Assembly: GCA_016860845.1 (NCBI GenBank)
Contig: BOKF01000025.1
Coordinates: forward strand, 57,393 to 121,392
From: Chloroflexota bacterium
GTDB taxonomy: Bacteria; Chloroflexota; Anaerolineae; 4572-78; J111
Length of the DNA stretch: 64,000 nt
Direction of reading: 5' to 3'
The stretch's first letter is position 1, and each line of letters opens with the position of its first letter. The translations under genes were made by a program, and so were the position numbers. A model generated the notes under the pieces. That model ran no database searches and was not told the origin of the DNA. It saw only the letters and a list, made by a program, of their open reading frames with translations. Below, one piece after another: positions 16,415 to 24,403 of this stretch.

Positions 16415-17068
16415 TTACTCTTCCCCTTCTTCTTTCTTTTCTTTGGCCCCAGTGATAACTTCCGGCTCGGCGCTGACCGCAGCTTCTTCTTCCTCCAGGA
16501 CCTCCGCCGCCACACTCGGCGCTTCAACCTTAGCCACCATTGTCTCTGGATCAGAGAGGAGGGTGATGGTGCTTGGCACTTTCAAATCGGCCACGGTGAG
16601 CATAGCATCAATTTCGGTCAGACCTGTGACATCCACCTCAATCGCCGCCAGCAGGTCGGCTGGCAGACACTCAATTTCGACTTCCGCCATACCGTGCACC
16701 AGAATACCGCCCAAATCTTTAACGGCCGGGGACGCGCCGACAAAGACCAACGGCACTTCAGCGGTCACTTTCTCCCTCATATTGACCGCATAAAAGTCAA
16801 CATGCAAGAGATTGCGTTTGACGGCATCAATTTGGATATCGCGGGCCAGGGTCATGCGCGGCTTGGCCTTGCCGATTTGCAGGGCGATGAGTTGGTGCGT
16901 GCCGGCCTGGGCCAGAACTTTACGCAAGGCTTTAGCCTCAATTTGAATAGGGTCGGCTTCGACGCCTTTACCATAGAGCACCGCCGGCACATACCCTTGC
17001 CGGCGCAACTGCCCGACATGCTTGCCGATGGCTTCACGAGCTTCTGCTTTTAATTCAAGGGCTTCCAT
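16415..17068 (-). CDS. rplY: 50S ribosomal protein L25 (general stress protein Ctc form)
   Basis: 217 residues, the long Ctc/TL5 form: an N-terminal 5S-rRNA-binding beta-barrel domain (LKAEAREAIGKHVGQLRRQG, then YVPAVLYGKGVEADPIQIEA) and the L25 C-terminal domain (EVPLVFVGASPAVKDLGGIL). A Glu/Ala/Lys-rich tail ends in EKKEEGEE. It binds 5S rRNA in the large subunit. Followed by a bidirectional terminator. Confidence 0.95.
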   Translation of the reverse strand: MEALELKAEAREAIGKHVGQLRRQGYVPAVLYGKGVEADPIQIEAKALRKVLAQAGTHQLIALQIGKAKPRMTLARDIQIDAVKRNLLHVDFYAVNMREKVTAEVPLVFVGASPAVKDLGGILVHGMAEVEIECLPADLLAAIEVDVTGLTEIDAMLTVADLKVPSTITLLSDPETMVAKVEAPSVAAEVLEEEEAAVSAEPEVITGAKEKKEEGEE

Positions 17069-17177
17069 AAATCTGTTTTACTCCTTCATCGCTAGAGTGG
17101 TCGGCATGTCGAAAGGACGACAGGAAGCCGGGCCCAGTTAGCGTAATTTATAAATTTGCTTAAAATCTCCCCACAAA

Positions 17178-17209
17178 ATAAAATCGCCCCACAGTGCGGA
17201 CGATTTTAT
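17178..17209. repeat. Hairpin in the rplY/moeA intergenic region
   Basis: ATAAAATCG pairs with CGATTTTAT over a 14-nt loop. It lies between the divergent rplY and moeA genes (gap 17069-17364). It may be a leader element of rplY or simply a small repeat; nothing else decides this. Confidence 0.4.
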
Positions 17210-17328
17210 CGAAACAACTTTGTTATTTTAGTAGTGAAGGGTACTTTCGTCAAATTATTGGTCGGTTTATAAATTTTCCCTGAGGTGTAAAGCAACCTTA
17301 TTTGACCATAATTTTAAGGTTCGCCCCC

Positions 17329-17355
17329 TTTACAATTTTAACCTCTTGGTATAAT
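17329..17355 (+). promoter_or_regulatory. Promoter placing moeA on a near-leaderless transcript
   Basis: TTTACA at 17329-17334 and TATAAT at 17350-17355 (15-bp spacer) lie immediately upstream of the ATG at 17365. Transcription would start within about 3 bases of the start codon. No Shine-Dalgarno sequence is visible. Confidence 0.5.
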
Positions 17356-17364
17356 ACTTAAACT

Positions 17365-18669
17365 ATGGGAGTTACCAAACAAAACAGGCCTAATCCGCTC
17401 ATTCCTGTTGAAGAGGCGCTCAATCTAATCCTAGCCAAAATCACCCCCGTTGCACCAGAATGGGTGCCCCTACGCCAGAGTTTCAATCGTGTTTTGGCGC
17501 AGGCTGTGGCTGCTCACGCTGATGTACCCCCTTTTGCCAATTCAGCGATGGATGGCTACGCGGTTATTGCGGCGGATTGCAGGGGCGCATCGAAAGAAAC
17601 GCCGGTTCATCTTAAAGTGATTGGCAACATTCCGGCCGGAGCGACGCCGGCCAGGTCCTTATTGCCCCGCACCGCTGTCCGGATTATGACCGGTGCACCC
17701 CTCCCGGAGGGTGCTGATGCGGTCGTTCGGTTTGAGGAAACCAGCGAATACATCTCTGTTCAGCAGGAGCCGCAAGCCGGTGAAGTGTTGATTTATCAGG
17801 CCGTCGCCGCGAGTGATAATGTGCGTCCGGCCGGCGAAGACATCAAGGCCGGCGAGGTTGTTCTGGAAGCCGGGCGACGGCTGCGCCCCCAGGATGTCGG
17901 CGTGTTGGCGGCGATGGGCCAGGCTCAGGTCGCCGTTCACCGGCGGCCGCGGGTAGCCATTCTAGCCACCGGCGACGAATTGGTGGATGTAGACCAGCCG
18001 TTGGAACCGGGTAAAATCCGCAACTCCAATGAGTACACCCAGGCGGCCTTGGTTGAAAAATACGGCGGCGAAGCGATCATGCTCGGTATTGCCCGCGATA
18101 CGGTTGAAGAGCTGACCGCCAAAATCCGCGAGGGCCTGGCGCAAAATGTGGATCTGTTCCTGACTTCGGCCGGGGTATCGGTGGGCGATTTCGATATAGT
18201 CAAAACGGTGCTGGCCGCCGAAGGAGAAATGCAGTTTTGGCAGGTAGCCATCAAACCGGGCAAGCCGCTGGCGTTTGGGTCGCTGCGCCGTCCTGATGAA
18301 ACCGGCAACCTGCGCACCGCGGTGCCTTTGATTGGCCTGCCCGGCAATCCGGTGGCGGCTATGGTCGCCTTTGAGGTATTCGCCCGCCCGGCTATTTTGA
18401 AACTGGGGGGACAGCGCTCTTATGCTAAAACCAGCGTGCGAGCCTATCTGGACGAGGAGATCACCAACAGCGGGCGGCGGCATTATATGCGCGCCCTGGT
18501 CTACCTGGAACCGGATGGCTACCATGTCACCACCCGGGGCAGTGGGGTACAAGTGCAGGGGTCAGGCATCCTGACTTCCCTGGTTTGGGCGAATGGCCTG
18601 GTCGTGGCGCCGGAGAATGTCACTTATCTGCCGGCCGGGGCCACAGTTGAAGTTTGGATACTTGACTGA
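17365..18669 (+). CDS. moeA: Molybdopterin molybdenumtransferase MoeA
   Basis: 434 residues. Conserved MoeA blocks: PPFANSAMDGYAVIAADC, RIMTGAPLPEGADAVVRFEE, ILATGDELVDVDQPL, TSAGVSVGDFDIVKTVL, KPGKPLAFG and LIGLPGNPVAAMVAFEVF. It inserts molybdate into adenylylated molybdopterin, giving the cofactor needed by the molybdoenzyme encoded at 44915-47143. Length and domain order (MoeA N, MoCF-binding, MoeA C) are normal. No other cofactor gene is adjacent. Confidence 0.96.
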   Translation: MGVTKQNRPNPLIPVEEALNLILAKITPVAPEWVPLRQSFNRVLAQAVAAHADVPPFANSAMDGYAVIAADCRGASKETPVHLKVIGNIPAGATPARSLLPRTAVRIMTGAPLPEGADAVVRFEETSEYISVQQEPQAGEVLIYQAVAASDNVRPAGEDIKAGEVVLEAGRRLRPQDVGVLAAMGQAQVAVHRRPRVAILATGDELVDVDQPLEPGKIRNSNEYTQAALVEKYGGEAIMLGIARDTVEELTAKIREGLAQNVDLFLTSAGVSVGDFDIVKTVLAAEGEMQFWQVAIKPGKPLAFGSLRRPDETGNLRTAVPLIGLPGNPVAAMVAFEVFARPAILKLGGQRSYAKTSVRAYLDEEITNSGRRHYMRALVYLEPDGYHVTTRGSGVQVQGSGILTSLVWANGLVVAPENVTYLPAGATVEVWILD

Positions 18670-18703
18670 CTGACCAAATTGGCTAAACTCTTGTAGGAAA
18701 AAT

Positions 18704-18770
18704 AACGGGTAGCAAGGTCGCCAAGTAGTATTTTTATTCTGCGACCTGCTACTTTGCAACCCTGTTACCT
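18704..18770. repeat. Reiterated-word inverted repeat (GTAGCAAGGTCG / CGACCTGCTAC)
   Basis: GGTAGCAAGGTCGCC and AAGTAG on the left are matched by GCGACCTGCTACTTTGC and CCTGTTACC on the right, directly before the DsbA-like gene. Confidence 0.55.
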
Positions 18771-18787
18771 GATTGAGGGATAATCCA

Positions 18788-19468
18788 TTGAGCAAAACTC
18801 GCAGACGAACCGCAGTTACAAAAAAATCATCGGCTTCAACCCCTATTTCGCCGCTCATGATTGGGCTGGTGGCTGGCGCAGCCATTTTGATTGTGGGGGG
18901 ACTGATTGCCCTGGGATTTATGAGTAACCAGGCCACCGCCAATGTTGACCTGAGTGTCTTTCCCAGTAAAGGCCCGGCCACTGCTCCGGTGACGATGATC
19001 GAATATTCGGATTATGGCTGACCGCATTGTCGAGACTTTGTGCTCGAGAAATTTCCTCTGCTGGATGCAGAGTATATGCAAACGGGTAAGGTAAAATTTA
19101 TCGTTCATTCTTTCAATCTGGGCCGGCCGGAAATGGCGCTGGCCGCCGAAGCGGCCTGGTGCGCGGCGGACCAGGGCAAGTTTTTTGAGTACGAGCGCGC
19201 CCTCTTTGAAAACCAGGGCACTGCCTGGAACCAGGGCAACCTGGCCGACCTGGCCGGACGCACCGGCTTAGACCAAAATGCCATGAGCCAATGCCTGTCC
19301 AGCGGAACGCATCGGGCCGATGTAGCGAATGCTCGCCAGGCGGCGATCAACAAGGGAGTTAGCGCCACCCCAACCTTCTTTGTCAACAATCAGCGGATTG
19401 AGGGCAACGTGCCTTATGAAGAATTCAAGCGGGTAATTGATCAGGAGTTAGCTAGAGCTGGACAATGA
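18788..19468 (+). CDS. DsbA-like thiol-disulfide oxidoreductase, probable selenoprotein (UxxC; in-frame UGA at 19019-19021)
   Basis: 226 residues if UGA at codon 78 is read as selenocysteine. The TTG at 18788 follows GAGGGA. A basic N-terminus and a signal anchor (MIGLVAGAAILIVGGLIALG) lead to a thioredoxin-fold domain: APVTMIEYSDYG-U-PHCRDFVLEKF. In DsbA/DsbG relatives this site is YxDYxCPxC, so the UGA replaces the attacking Cys. The frame continues without gaps through EAAWCAADQGKFFEYERALF and the cis-Pro region GVSATPTFFVNNQRIEG. The next gene, VKOR, overlaps by ATGA, as expected for a redox pair. Alternative: a nonsense mutation or sequencing error; the position and hairpin argue against it. 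Confidence 0.85.
19030..19047 (+). promoter_or_regulatory. Candidate bacterial SECIS hairpin of the DsbA-like gene
   Basis: Starting 8 nt after the UGA, UCGAG (19030-19034) pairs with CUCGA (19043-19047) around an 8-nt loop ACUUUGUG; a G closes the loop. The distance is a little shorter than in E. coli fdhF (11 nt), so this is the weakest of the three candidate SECIS elements. Confidence 0.55.
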
Positions 19469-19956
19469 GCGCAATTACAACTCGTTTAAAGGCGATCAGC
19501 CTGGACTGGCTGGCTTTGCTGATGGTCGTGCTGACTATCGCCGGGCTGGGTGTGTCGGCTTATTTGATGTGGGGCTATACCGTGCCCGGCGCAACCCTGT
19601 CGTGCGGGGGTTCCACCGGCTGTGAAACTGTCAAAGACAGTGTTTATGCCAATTTGGCCGGAATTCCTCTCCCGGTTTTGGGGCTAATATCGTATGCTGC
19701 CCTGCTGGCGTTGCTGCTCGTCCAGGGCCAGCCGGCCATCGGTAAGCGGGGCTGGTCGCCCTATGTGGCCTTAGCCATATTTGGCATTTCACTGGCAGGT
19801 GTGCTATATTCGGCCTATTTGACCTACGTCGAGTTGTTTGTGATTTACGCCATCTGCCGGTGGTGTGTCGCCTCGGCGGTTATTATGGTCGCCATATTTG
19901 TTCTATCAATATTCAACTTACGCAATAATCAATCTTACTATATGACCGAGGGATAA
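19465..19956 (+). CDS. Vitamin K epoxide reductase (VKOR) family protein
   Basis: 163 residues with four to five membrane helices. The loop cysteine pair is in LSCGGSTGCETVKDS and the catalytic C-x-x-C is in YAICRWCVASAV near the C-terminus. Bacterial VKOR passes electrons from DsbA-like proteins to quinone, replacing DsbB. Start codon overlaps the stop of the DsbA-like gene (ATGA at 19465-19468), so the two are translationally coupled. This pairing supports the neighbour being a functional, UGA-decoded oxidoreductase. Confidence 0.92.
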   Translation: MSAITTRLKAISLDWLALLMVVLTIAGLGVSAYLMWGYTVPGATLSCGGSTGCETVKDSVYANLAGIPLPVLGLISYAALLALLLVQGQPAIGKRGWSPYVALAIFGISLAGVLYSAYLTYVELFVIYAICRWCVASAVIMVAIFVLSIFNLRNNQSYYMTEG

Positions 19957-19958
19957 GC

Positions 19959-20243
19959 ATGGCCACAAAAATTATATGCCGCGCAACTGATTGCATCTTC
20001 TGGGAAGATAAAATCTGCACCTCAGAAGAGATCATCTACGACCCGGAAGAAGGTTGTCTGACCTATGAGGTGTTAGATGATTTGGTTGACCTGGGCGAAG
20101 ATGAAGAGGAGTGGGAGGACGACGAGCTGATTGACGACGACGAAGAAGATGAAGAGCTGGCCTGGGATGACGACGAAGACGAAGATCTCTTCCTTGACGA
20201 CGACATCGAGGCCGAAGACGATGATCGTGACTGGAGACTTTAG
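19959..20243 (+). CDS. Small Cys-containing protein with a very acidic tail
   Basis: 94 residues, two bases after the VKOR stop, with GAGGGATAAGC upstream. The first 35 residues carry four cysteines (IICRATDCIFWEDKICTSEE, then EEGCLTYEVL), which might bind metal. The remaining 60 are almost all Asp/Glu with Trp. I do not recognise the family. The operon position suggests a link with disulfide chemistry, but this is only context. Confidence 0.65.
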   Translation: MATKIICRATDCIFWEDKICTSEEIIYDPEEGCLTYEVLDDLVDLGEDEEEWEDDELIDDDEEDEELAWDDDEDEDLFLDDDIEAEDDDRDWRL

Positions 20244-20294
20244 GCCGAATTGAACTTCAATCCTCCTCCCTTCCTCCACCGAACATAAGCCAAC

Positions 20295-20330
20295 CGAGCC
20301 AGCGGCGTCCCTTGCCCTGGCTCGTTTTTT
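20295..20330 (+). terminator. Intrinsic terminator of the DsbA-VKOR operon
   Basis: CGAGCCAG (20295-20302) pairs with CTGGCTCG (20317-20324) and a run of six T follows. Confidence 0.8.
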
Positions 20331-20346
20331 ACCACCAAGATAAATT

Positions 20347-20375
20347 TGTAGGACAAACTGTTAGTTTGTCCTACA
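20347..20375. repeat. Perfect 13-bp hairpin
   Basis: TGTAGGACAAACT pairs with AGTTTGTCCTACA over a GTT loop. It lies 24 bp before the start codon of the next gene and could shape its leader, or be a mobile palindrome. Confidence 0.6.
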
Positions 20376-20399
20376 GCATGGCAGGTTAGGACAATCTCA

Positions 20400-22382
20400 A
20401 TGACAAAACAACAGGCAGATATTCTATTAACCAACGGCTACGTAGTCACCATGGACAGCCAGATGCGTCTTTTTCCAAGGGGGGCTGTGGCCGTGAAAGA
20501 TAATCTTATCAGCGCCGTCGGGCCGGCTGCCGAACTTGAAGCCACCTTTGAGGCGGCCACCGTGATAGACTGCCAGGACTGCATCGTCAGCCCCGGCTTG
20601 ATCAATGCCCACACCCACGCTTCGATGACCTTACTGCGCGGGCTGGCCGATGACTTGCGGCTCGACGTGTGGCTGTATGGCTACATGATGCCGGTAGAGC
20701 GGGAATTTGTGGATCACAACTTCAGCTACATCGGGGCGCTGCTGGCCTGCGCCGAGATGATTCGCTCCGGGGTCACAACCTTCTGCGACATGTACTACCA
20801 TGAGAGTGAGGTGGCCCGGGCCACGGCTGAGGCCGGTCTGCGGGCCGTGTTAGCCCAAACTATCCTCAAGTTTCCTTCGCCCGACGCTACTAATTACGAT
20901 GAAAGCCTGGAATACTGCCGCCGCTTTATCGAGGAGTGGCTGGGTCACCCGCTGATTATCCCGGCGGTCGGACCGCACGCGCCTTACACTGCTACGCCCG
21001 ACATGCTGCGCAACAGCGTCGCTCTGGCCACCGAATACGACGTGCCGCTGCACATCCACCTGGCCGAAACCACCCTGGAGCAGGAGAGCAGCCGCCAGAA
21101 CTACGGCACGACCGTTGTGCCCTGGGTGGAAAAGTACGACTTATTCAAGGCCAAAGTCATCGCCGCCCACTGCGTTCACGTGGAAGAGAGCGAAATGCGC
21201 ACCCTGCACCAGTACCGGGCCGGGGTGGCCCACTGCCCCAGCAGCAACCTGAAATTAGCCAGCGGCGTTGCCCCGGTCCAGAAAATGGTTAACCTGGGGC
21301 TGCATGTCGGCCTGGGTACGGACGGGCCGGCTTCCAACAATGATCTGGATATGTTCGAGGAGACCCGCCTGGCCGCTTTTCTGCAAAAGGGCGTCTTTGG
21401 CGACCCGACCCTGCTGCCGGCCAAAACGGCCTGGGCATTAGCCACCAGCGAAGGCGCGCGGGCACTGCACATTGGCCATCTGACCGGCTCGCTGGAGCCG
21501 GGCAAACGGGCTGATATTGCCGTCATCGCCAATACGGCCACTCACCAACTACCTCACTTCGCCCGCGATCCCGAGGCAGTCTATGCCCAACTGGTCTACG
21601 CCGCCAAAGCCACCGATGTGCGGGATGTCATTGTAGACGGCCGGATTTTGATGCGCCAGCGCGCCCTGCTGACCCTCGACGAAGCTGAGATCACCGAAGA
21701 AGCCGGCCGGATTGCCCGGCGCATTGATGCCTTTCTGATGGCCCGCGAAGGCAGCCTGTTATCCAAGCTGTTAGCCATCAGCGCCGATTTTATCCCGCAA
21801 GAAACGTATGAGATTCAGGTTAAGGTTAAGCTGCCGGAATTGATTGATGTCGGGGCCATCCTTAAAGCCGCCGGGATTGAAATCCAACGCGCCTCGGTCC
21901 GCGACCAGTATGACACCTACTTTTTCTTTGAGGATAAAGAAGCCGGACGCTTGCGTTTCCGTGAAGACGAGGTCCGTGACGAGCGTGGGGAATTAAAAGA
22001 AACCTTTTATACCATGACCCTGATGGGACCGAGCAGCGAAAAAGAGTTTGAAAACTCGATTGTGCTGACCCGTGCCCGGTACACTGCCTCGGCCAGTCAC
22101 AGCTTGCGCTTTTACCGCGAGTATTTTAAGCCGGCGGCCGAGCGGGAGGTCAGCAAGCACCGCCGCCGCTGCCACATTCTCTACAAAGAGACCGACCTGG
22201 CCATTAACCTCGACCAGCTCTCCAACCCGGAACCGAACTCCGCTTATCTCGAAATCAAAAGCCGCACCTGGTCGGCCAAGGATGCCATGCACAAGGCCGG
22301 GTTGATCGGTGAGTTGTTAGAGAAATTTGGCTTCAAACGTGAGGACCAATTCAAAGTGGATTACATTGACCTGGCCCCGTAA
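20400..22382 (+). CDS. Amidohydrolase (MTA/SAH deaminase-like) fused to a CYTH-like domain
   Basis: 660 residues. Residues 1-445 form a complete MtaD-like amidohydrolase: LINAHTHASMTLLRG (H71, H73), LHIHLAETTLEQES, IAAHCVHVEESEM, GLGTDGPASNND. It should deaminate methylthioadenosine, S-adenosylhomocysteine or a relative. From about 465 a second domain begins (YEIQVKVKLPELIDVG, then GRLRFREDEV, YLEIKSRTWSAKDAM), matching CYTH/CyaB-type triphosphate-tunnel enzymes. The usual E-x-E-x-K reads E-I-Q-V-K, so one acidic ligand is replaced. No stop or start separates the halves. The fusion is unusual to me. Confidence 0.8.
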   Translation: MTKQQADILLTNGYVVTMDSQMRLFPRGAVAVKDNLISAVGPAAELEATFEAATVIDCQDCIVSPGLINAHTHASMTLLRGLADDLRLDVWLYGYMMPVEREFVDHNFSYIGALLACAEMIRSGVTTFCDMYYHESEVARATAEAGLRAVLAQTILKFPSPDATNYDESLEYCRRFIEEWLGHPLIIPAVGPHAPYTATPDMLRNSVALATEYDVPLHIHLAETTLEQESSRQNYGTTVVPWVEKYDLFKAKVIAAHCVHVEESEMRTLHQYRAGVAHCPSSNLKLASGVAPVQKMVNLGLHVGLGTDGPASNNDLDMFEETRLAAFLQKGVFGDPTLLPAKTAWALATSEGARALHIGHLTGSLEPGKRADIAVIANTATHQLPHFARDPEAVYAQLVYAAKATDVRDVIVDGRILMRQRALLTLDEAEITEEAGRIARRIDAFLMAREGSLLSKLLAISADFIPQETYEIQVKVKLPELIDVGAILKAAGIEIQRASVRDQYDTYFFFEDKEAGRLRFREDEVRDERGELKETFYTMTLMGPSSEKEFENSIVLTRARYTASASHSLRFYREYFKPAAEREVSKHRRRCHILYKETDLAINLDQLSNPEPNSAYLEIKSRTWSAKDAMHKAGLIGELLEKFGFKREDQFKVDYIDLAP

Positions 22383-22390
22383 AATAGCTG

Positions 22391-22483
22391 AGGAGTGATG
22401 AGGAGTGTCAAAGCTGTGCTTTGACCAGCAAAAGCAGAGCTTTTGCACTCCTAAAGGCTTTGACCGGCCTGCACTCCTAAAGG
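22391..22483. repeat. Reiterated-word repeat (GGAGTGATGAGGAGTG / GCACTCCTAAAGG)
   Basis: GAGGAGTGATGAGGAGTG is partly complemented by two copies of GCACTCCTAAAGG separated by CTTTGACCGGCCT, with an internal AGCTGTGCTTTGACCAGC / AAAAGCAGAGCTTTT. It lies just before the DUF503 gene. Confidence 0.5.
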
Positions 22484-22492
22484 TAAATCTAT

Positions 22493-22777
22493 ATGGTTAT
22501 TGGTGTTTGTACCCTTGAACTGAATATTTCCACGGCGGCCTCACTCAAGGACAAGCGGCAGGTTATCAAGAGCGTCGTTGCCCGGCTGCGGAATGAGTTT
22601 AATGTCTCGGTGGCCGAGGTAGACCGCCTGGACTCGTGGCAGTCGGCGATTGTGGCCGCCGTCACCGTTTCCAACGACCGGGAGTATGTCCACGGCCTGA
22701 TGACTCGGGTAGCCCTCTGGGTCGAGCGCAACCGGCTGGATTGCGACCTGGTAGATTACGAAATCGAGCTGATCTAA
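22493..22777 (+). CDS. DUF503 (YlxP-like) family protein
   Basis: 94 residues. The family pattern is complete: MVIGVCTLELNISTAASLKD, then KRQVIKSVVARLRNEFNVSV, AEVDRLDSWQSAIVAAVTVS, ending VDYEIELI. YlxP proteins are small alpha/beta proteins often encoded beside translation-initiation and ribosome-maturation genes; here that context is absent. Role unproven. Confidence 0.9.
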   Translation: MVIGVCTLELNISTAASLKDKRQVIKSVVARLRNEFNVSVAEVDRLDSWQSAIVAAVTVSNDREYVHGLMTRVALWVERNRLDCDLVDYEIELI

Positions 22778-22786
22778 TTCGGCCAA

Positions 22787-23500
22787 ATGCCTCTCCATTC
22801 ACCTCTGCTTATTCGCCTCGGCTCTGCTAACGCCTACCTGGTTCCGGCGCGAGAGGGCTACGTCCTGATTGACACCGGCGACCCCGGCCTGACCTTCCTG
22901 CTCTTCCGGGCGCTCGAACGGCATCAGATTTCGCCGCGTGAGGTAAGGCTGATTATTATTACCCACATCCACTATGACCACATCGGCGGGTTGTGGGCGG
23001 TCCAGGCGGCTTCTGGAGCGAAGGTGATGGTGCATGAGGCCGAGGCAGCAGACTTAGCCGCCGGGCGAGTGGTGATCCCGCCGGGAACGTACCCGATCAC
23101 CCGGCTGCTGGGAGGCGCGGGCCGGCGGTTAAGCCGCTTTTTCCGCTTCCCCGGCTACCACGCCGAGCATGTGATCGGCGGCGAGGAGCAGTCGCTCCAG
23201 GAATTTGGGTTAGAGGGGCGGATTCTGCACACCCCCGGCCACAGCCCCGGCTCGATGAGCGTCGTGCTGGACAACGGCGCTGCCTTTGTCGGCGACCTCT
23301 GCCCCAACACCTGGTACAATCGCTCTTTGCTCCACACCCACTTCCCACCCTACGCCGACGATGTTGCAGCGGTTTTTCGGAGTTGGGCGCGGCTGCTGGA
23401 TACCCCGGCGCGGATGTTATATCCGGGGCATGGGCCGCCGTATTTGATGGAGGAGTTGCAGAGAGATCGAATGCTAGATAAACAAAAAGCCCGACACTGA
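22787..23500 (+). CDS. MBL-fold metallo-hydrolase
   Basis: 237 residues. The metallo-beta-lactamase metal site is in IIITHIHYDHIGG (H-x-H-x-D-H), with later ligands in LHTPGHSPGSMSVV, AFVGDLCPN and YPGHGPPY. The family hydrolyses thioesters, lactones or phosphodiesters with two metals; the substrate is open. The gene starts 9 bp after DUF503, so both are likely co-transcribed. The stop codon sits inside the hairpin that terminates the opposing toxin-antitoxin operon. Confidence 0.9.
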   Translation: MPLHSPLLIRLGSANAYLVPAREGYVLIDTGDPGLTFLLFRALERHQISPREVRLIIITHIHYDHIGGLWAVQAASGAKVMVHEAEAADLAAGRVVIPPGTYPITRLLGGAGRRLSRFFRFPGYHAEHVIGGEEQSLQEFGLEGRILHTPGHSPGSMSVVLDNGAAFVGDLCPNTWYNRSLLHTHFPPYADDVAAVFRSWARLLDTPARMLYPGHGPPYLMEELQRDRMLDKQKARH

Positions 23501-23511
23501 AGCATCGGGCT
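23485..23511 (-). terminator. Intrinsic terminator of the toxin-antitoxin operon
   Basis: On the minus strand AGCCCGA pairs with TCGGGCT and is followed by TTTTT. It overlaps the last codons of the convergent MBL gene. Confidence 0.7.
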
Positions 23512-23562
23512 GAGAAGGCAAAGGACACTGAAGCGCCCAAGTTTTGTTTATTGGGATTAATC

Positions 23563-23955
23563 TCAGGCAATAGTATGCACGTGAGGATAGTCGAGTAATT
23601 TGCCGTCTGATGTCAGCAGCGAACAATTATGCAACCGCGCTGTCGCTACAATGATTTGATCGGCAGGATCACGATGGAATTTGTCCGGCAGTTGAGTGGA
23701 CTCGACTGCAATCTCCGGCGTCAGTTCTAGCAGGCGAACACCAGGATAGCTCAAAGCTTGCATCAACCATTCCTTCGTAGGCTGGGGAAGGGCCAAGCGT
23801 CCGTATTCGACAAGTTTCGCTACCTCCCAGCAGGAGATGGCGCTGACGCCGATAACGTCTGTTTCATTGGCAGCGATGGTTTCTACTTGCCGTTGGGTTA
23901 GCCGCGTATCGCCGTGTACCCACCAAACCCAAATATGGGTGTCCAGCACAATCAT
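23563..23955 (-). CDS. PIN-domain toxin (VapC-like ribonuclease)
   Basis: 130 residues. PIN acidic residues are visible: the Asp of MIVLDTHIWVWWV, a Glu in ISCWEVAKL, and the Asp of HRDPADQIIVATARL, with a C-terminal LLTSDGKL. VapC toxins cut tRNA or rRNA with Mg2+. Its ATG overlaps the antitoxin stop (ATGA), the classic order antitoxin then toxin. It is the only obvious toxin-antitoxin or defence-type element in the window. Confidence 0.88.
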   Translation of the reverse strand: MIVLDTHIWVWWVHGDTRLTQRQVETIAANETDVIGVSAISCWEVAKLVEYGRLALPQPTKEWLMQALSYPGVRLLELTPEIAVESTQLPDKFHRDPADQIIVATARLHNCSLLTSDGKLLDYPHVHTIA

Positions 23956-24167
23956 TTTAAGGTTTCCCAGTCAGTTTCTGCCACACTCTCAAAGGGATCA
24001 TCATAGCGCAGCGGTTGGCCGCGTAGCGGGTAGTGCTGACTGGGAATCGCTTCGAGTTCGTAACTCCGCACAATTACCTCAACTTTAGCCCCTGGCTGGA
24101 AGGGTAATTCTTTGAGGGTGAGAGTACCATCTTTTGAAACTTTTGTTTCGGTGCGATATGTTTGCAT
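23952..24167 (-). CDS. Antitoxin of the PIN-domain toxin
   Basis: 71 residues. The N-terminal half looks like an AbrB/SpoVT-type swapped-hairpin DNA-binding strand set (TETKVSKDGTLTLKELPFQP and GAKVEVIVRSYE), and the C-terminal tail (YDDPFESVAETDWETLK) is acidic with a Trp, typical of a toxin-clamping segment. AAGGAT lies before the ATG. It probably represses its own operon. Family call is by context and composition. Confidence 0.75.
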   Translation of the reverse strand: MQTYRTETKVSKDGTLTLKELPFQPGAKVEVIVRSYELEAIPSQHYPLRGQPLRYDDPFESVAETDWETLK

Positions 24168-24248
24168 AGATTTATCCTTTCTTCATAAGTATATCATAAC
24201 TGTACATTGGGGACAATCAATAAAAAATTATAAATTCTCCCGGATTAA

Positions 24249-24277
24249 TTGCCACTATCACCCAAACTGTCTATAAT
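24249..24277 (+). promoter_or_regulatory. Sigma-70-type promoter of gyrA
   Basis: TTGCCA (24249-24254), a 17-bp spacer and a perfect TATAAT (24272-24277). The leader then contains a reiterated-word hairpin before the start codon at 24404. Confidence 0.65.
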
Positions 24278-24326
24278 GCAAATAGCACATATTGTGTAGA
24301 AATTATGTTCTAGTACCAGATATAGT

Positions 24327-24390
24327 GCGAATTTGCGAATGAGCGAATGGCGAATAGTCAAGATTCGCCATTCGCAAATTCGCCATTCTT
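24327..24390. repeat. Reiterated-word inverted repeat (GAATGGC / GCCATTC) in the gyrA leader
   Basis: GCGAATTTGCGAATGAGCG and AATGGCGAAT are mirrored by ATTCGCCATTCGCAAATTCG and CCATTC. The same words recur at 44861-44916. Confidence 0.65.
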
Positions 24391-24403
24391 TCGGAGGTTA
24401 CTT

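Noticed and set aside
23563..24167. Toxin-antitoxin pair as the edge of a defence island or mobile element
   Set aside because: No integrase, transposase, restriction or other defence gene is near, and flanking genes are housekeeping-like.
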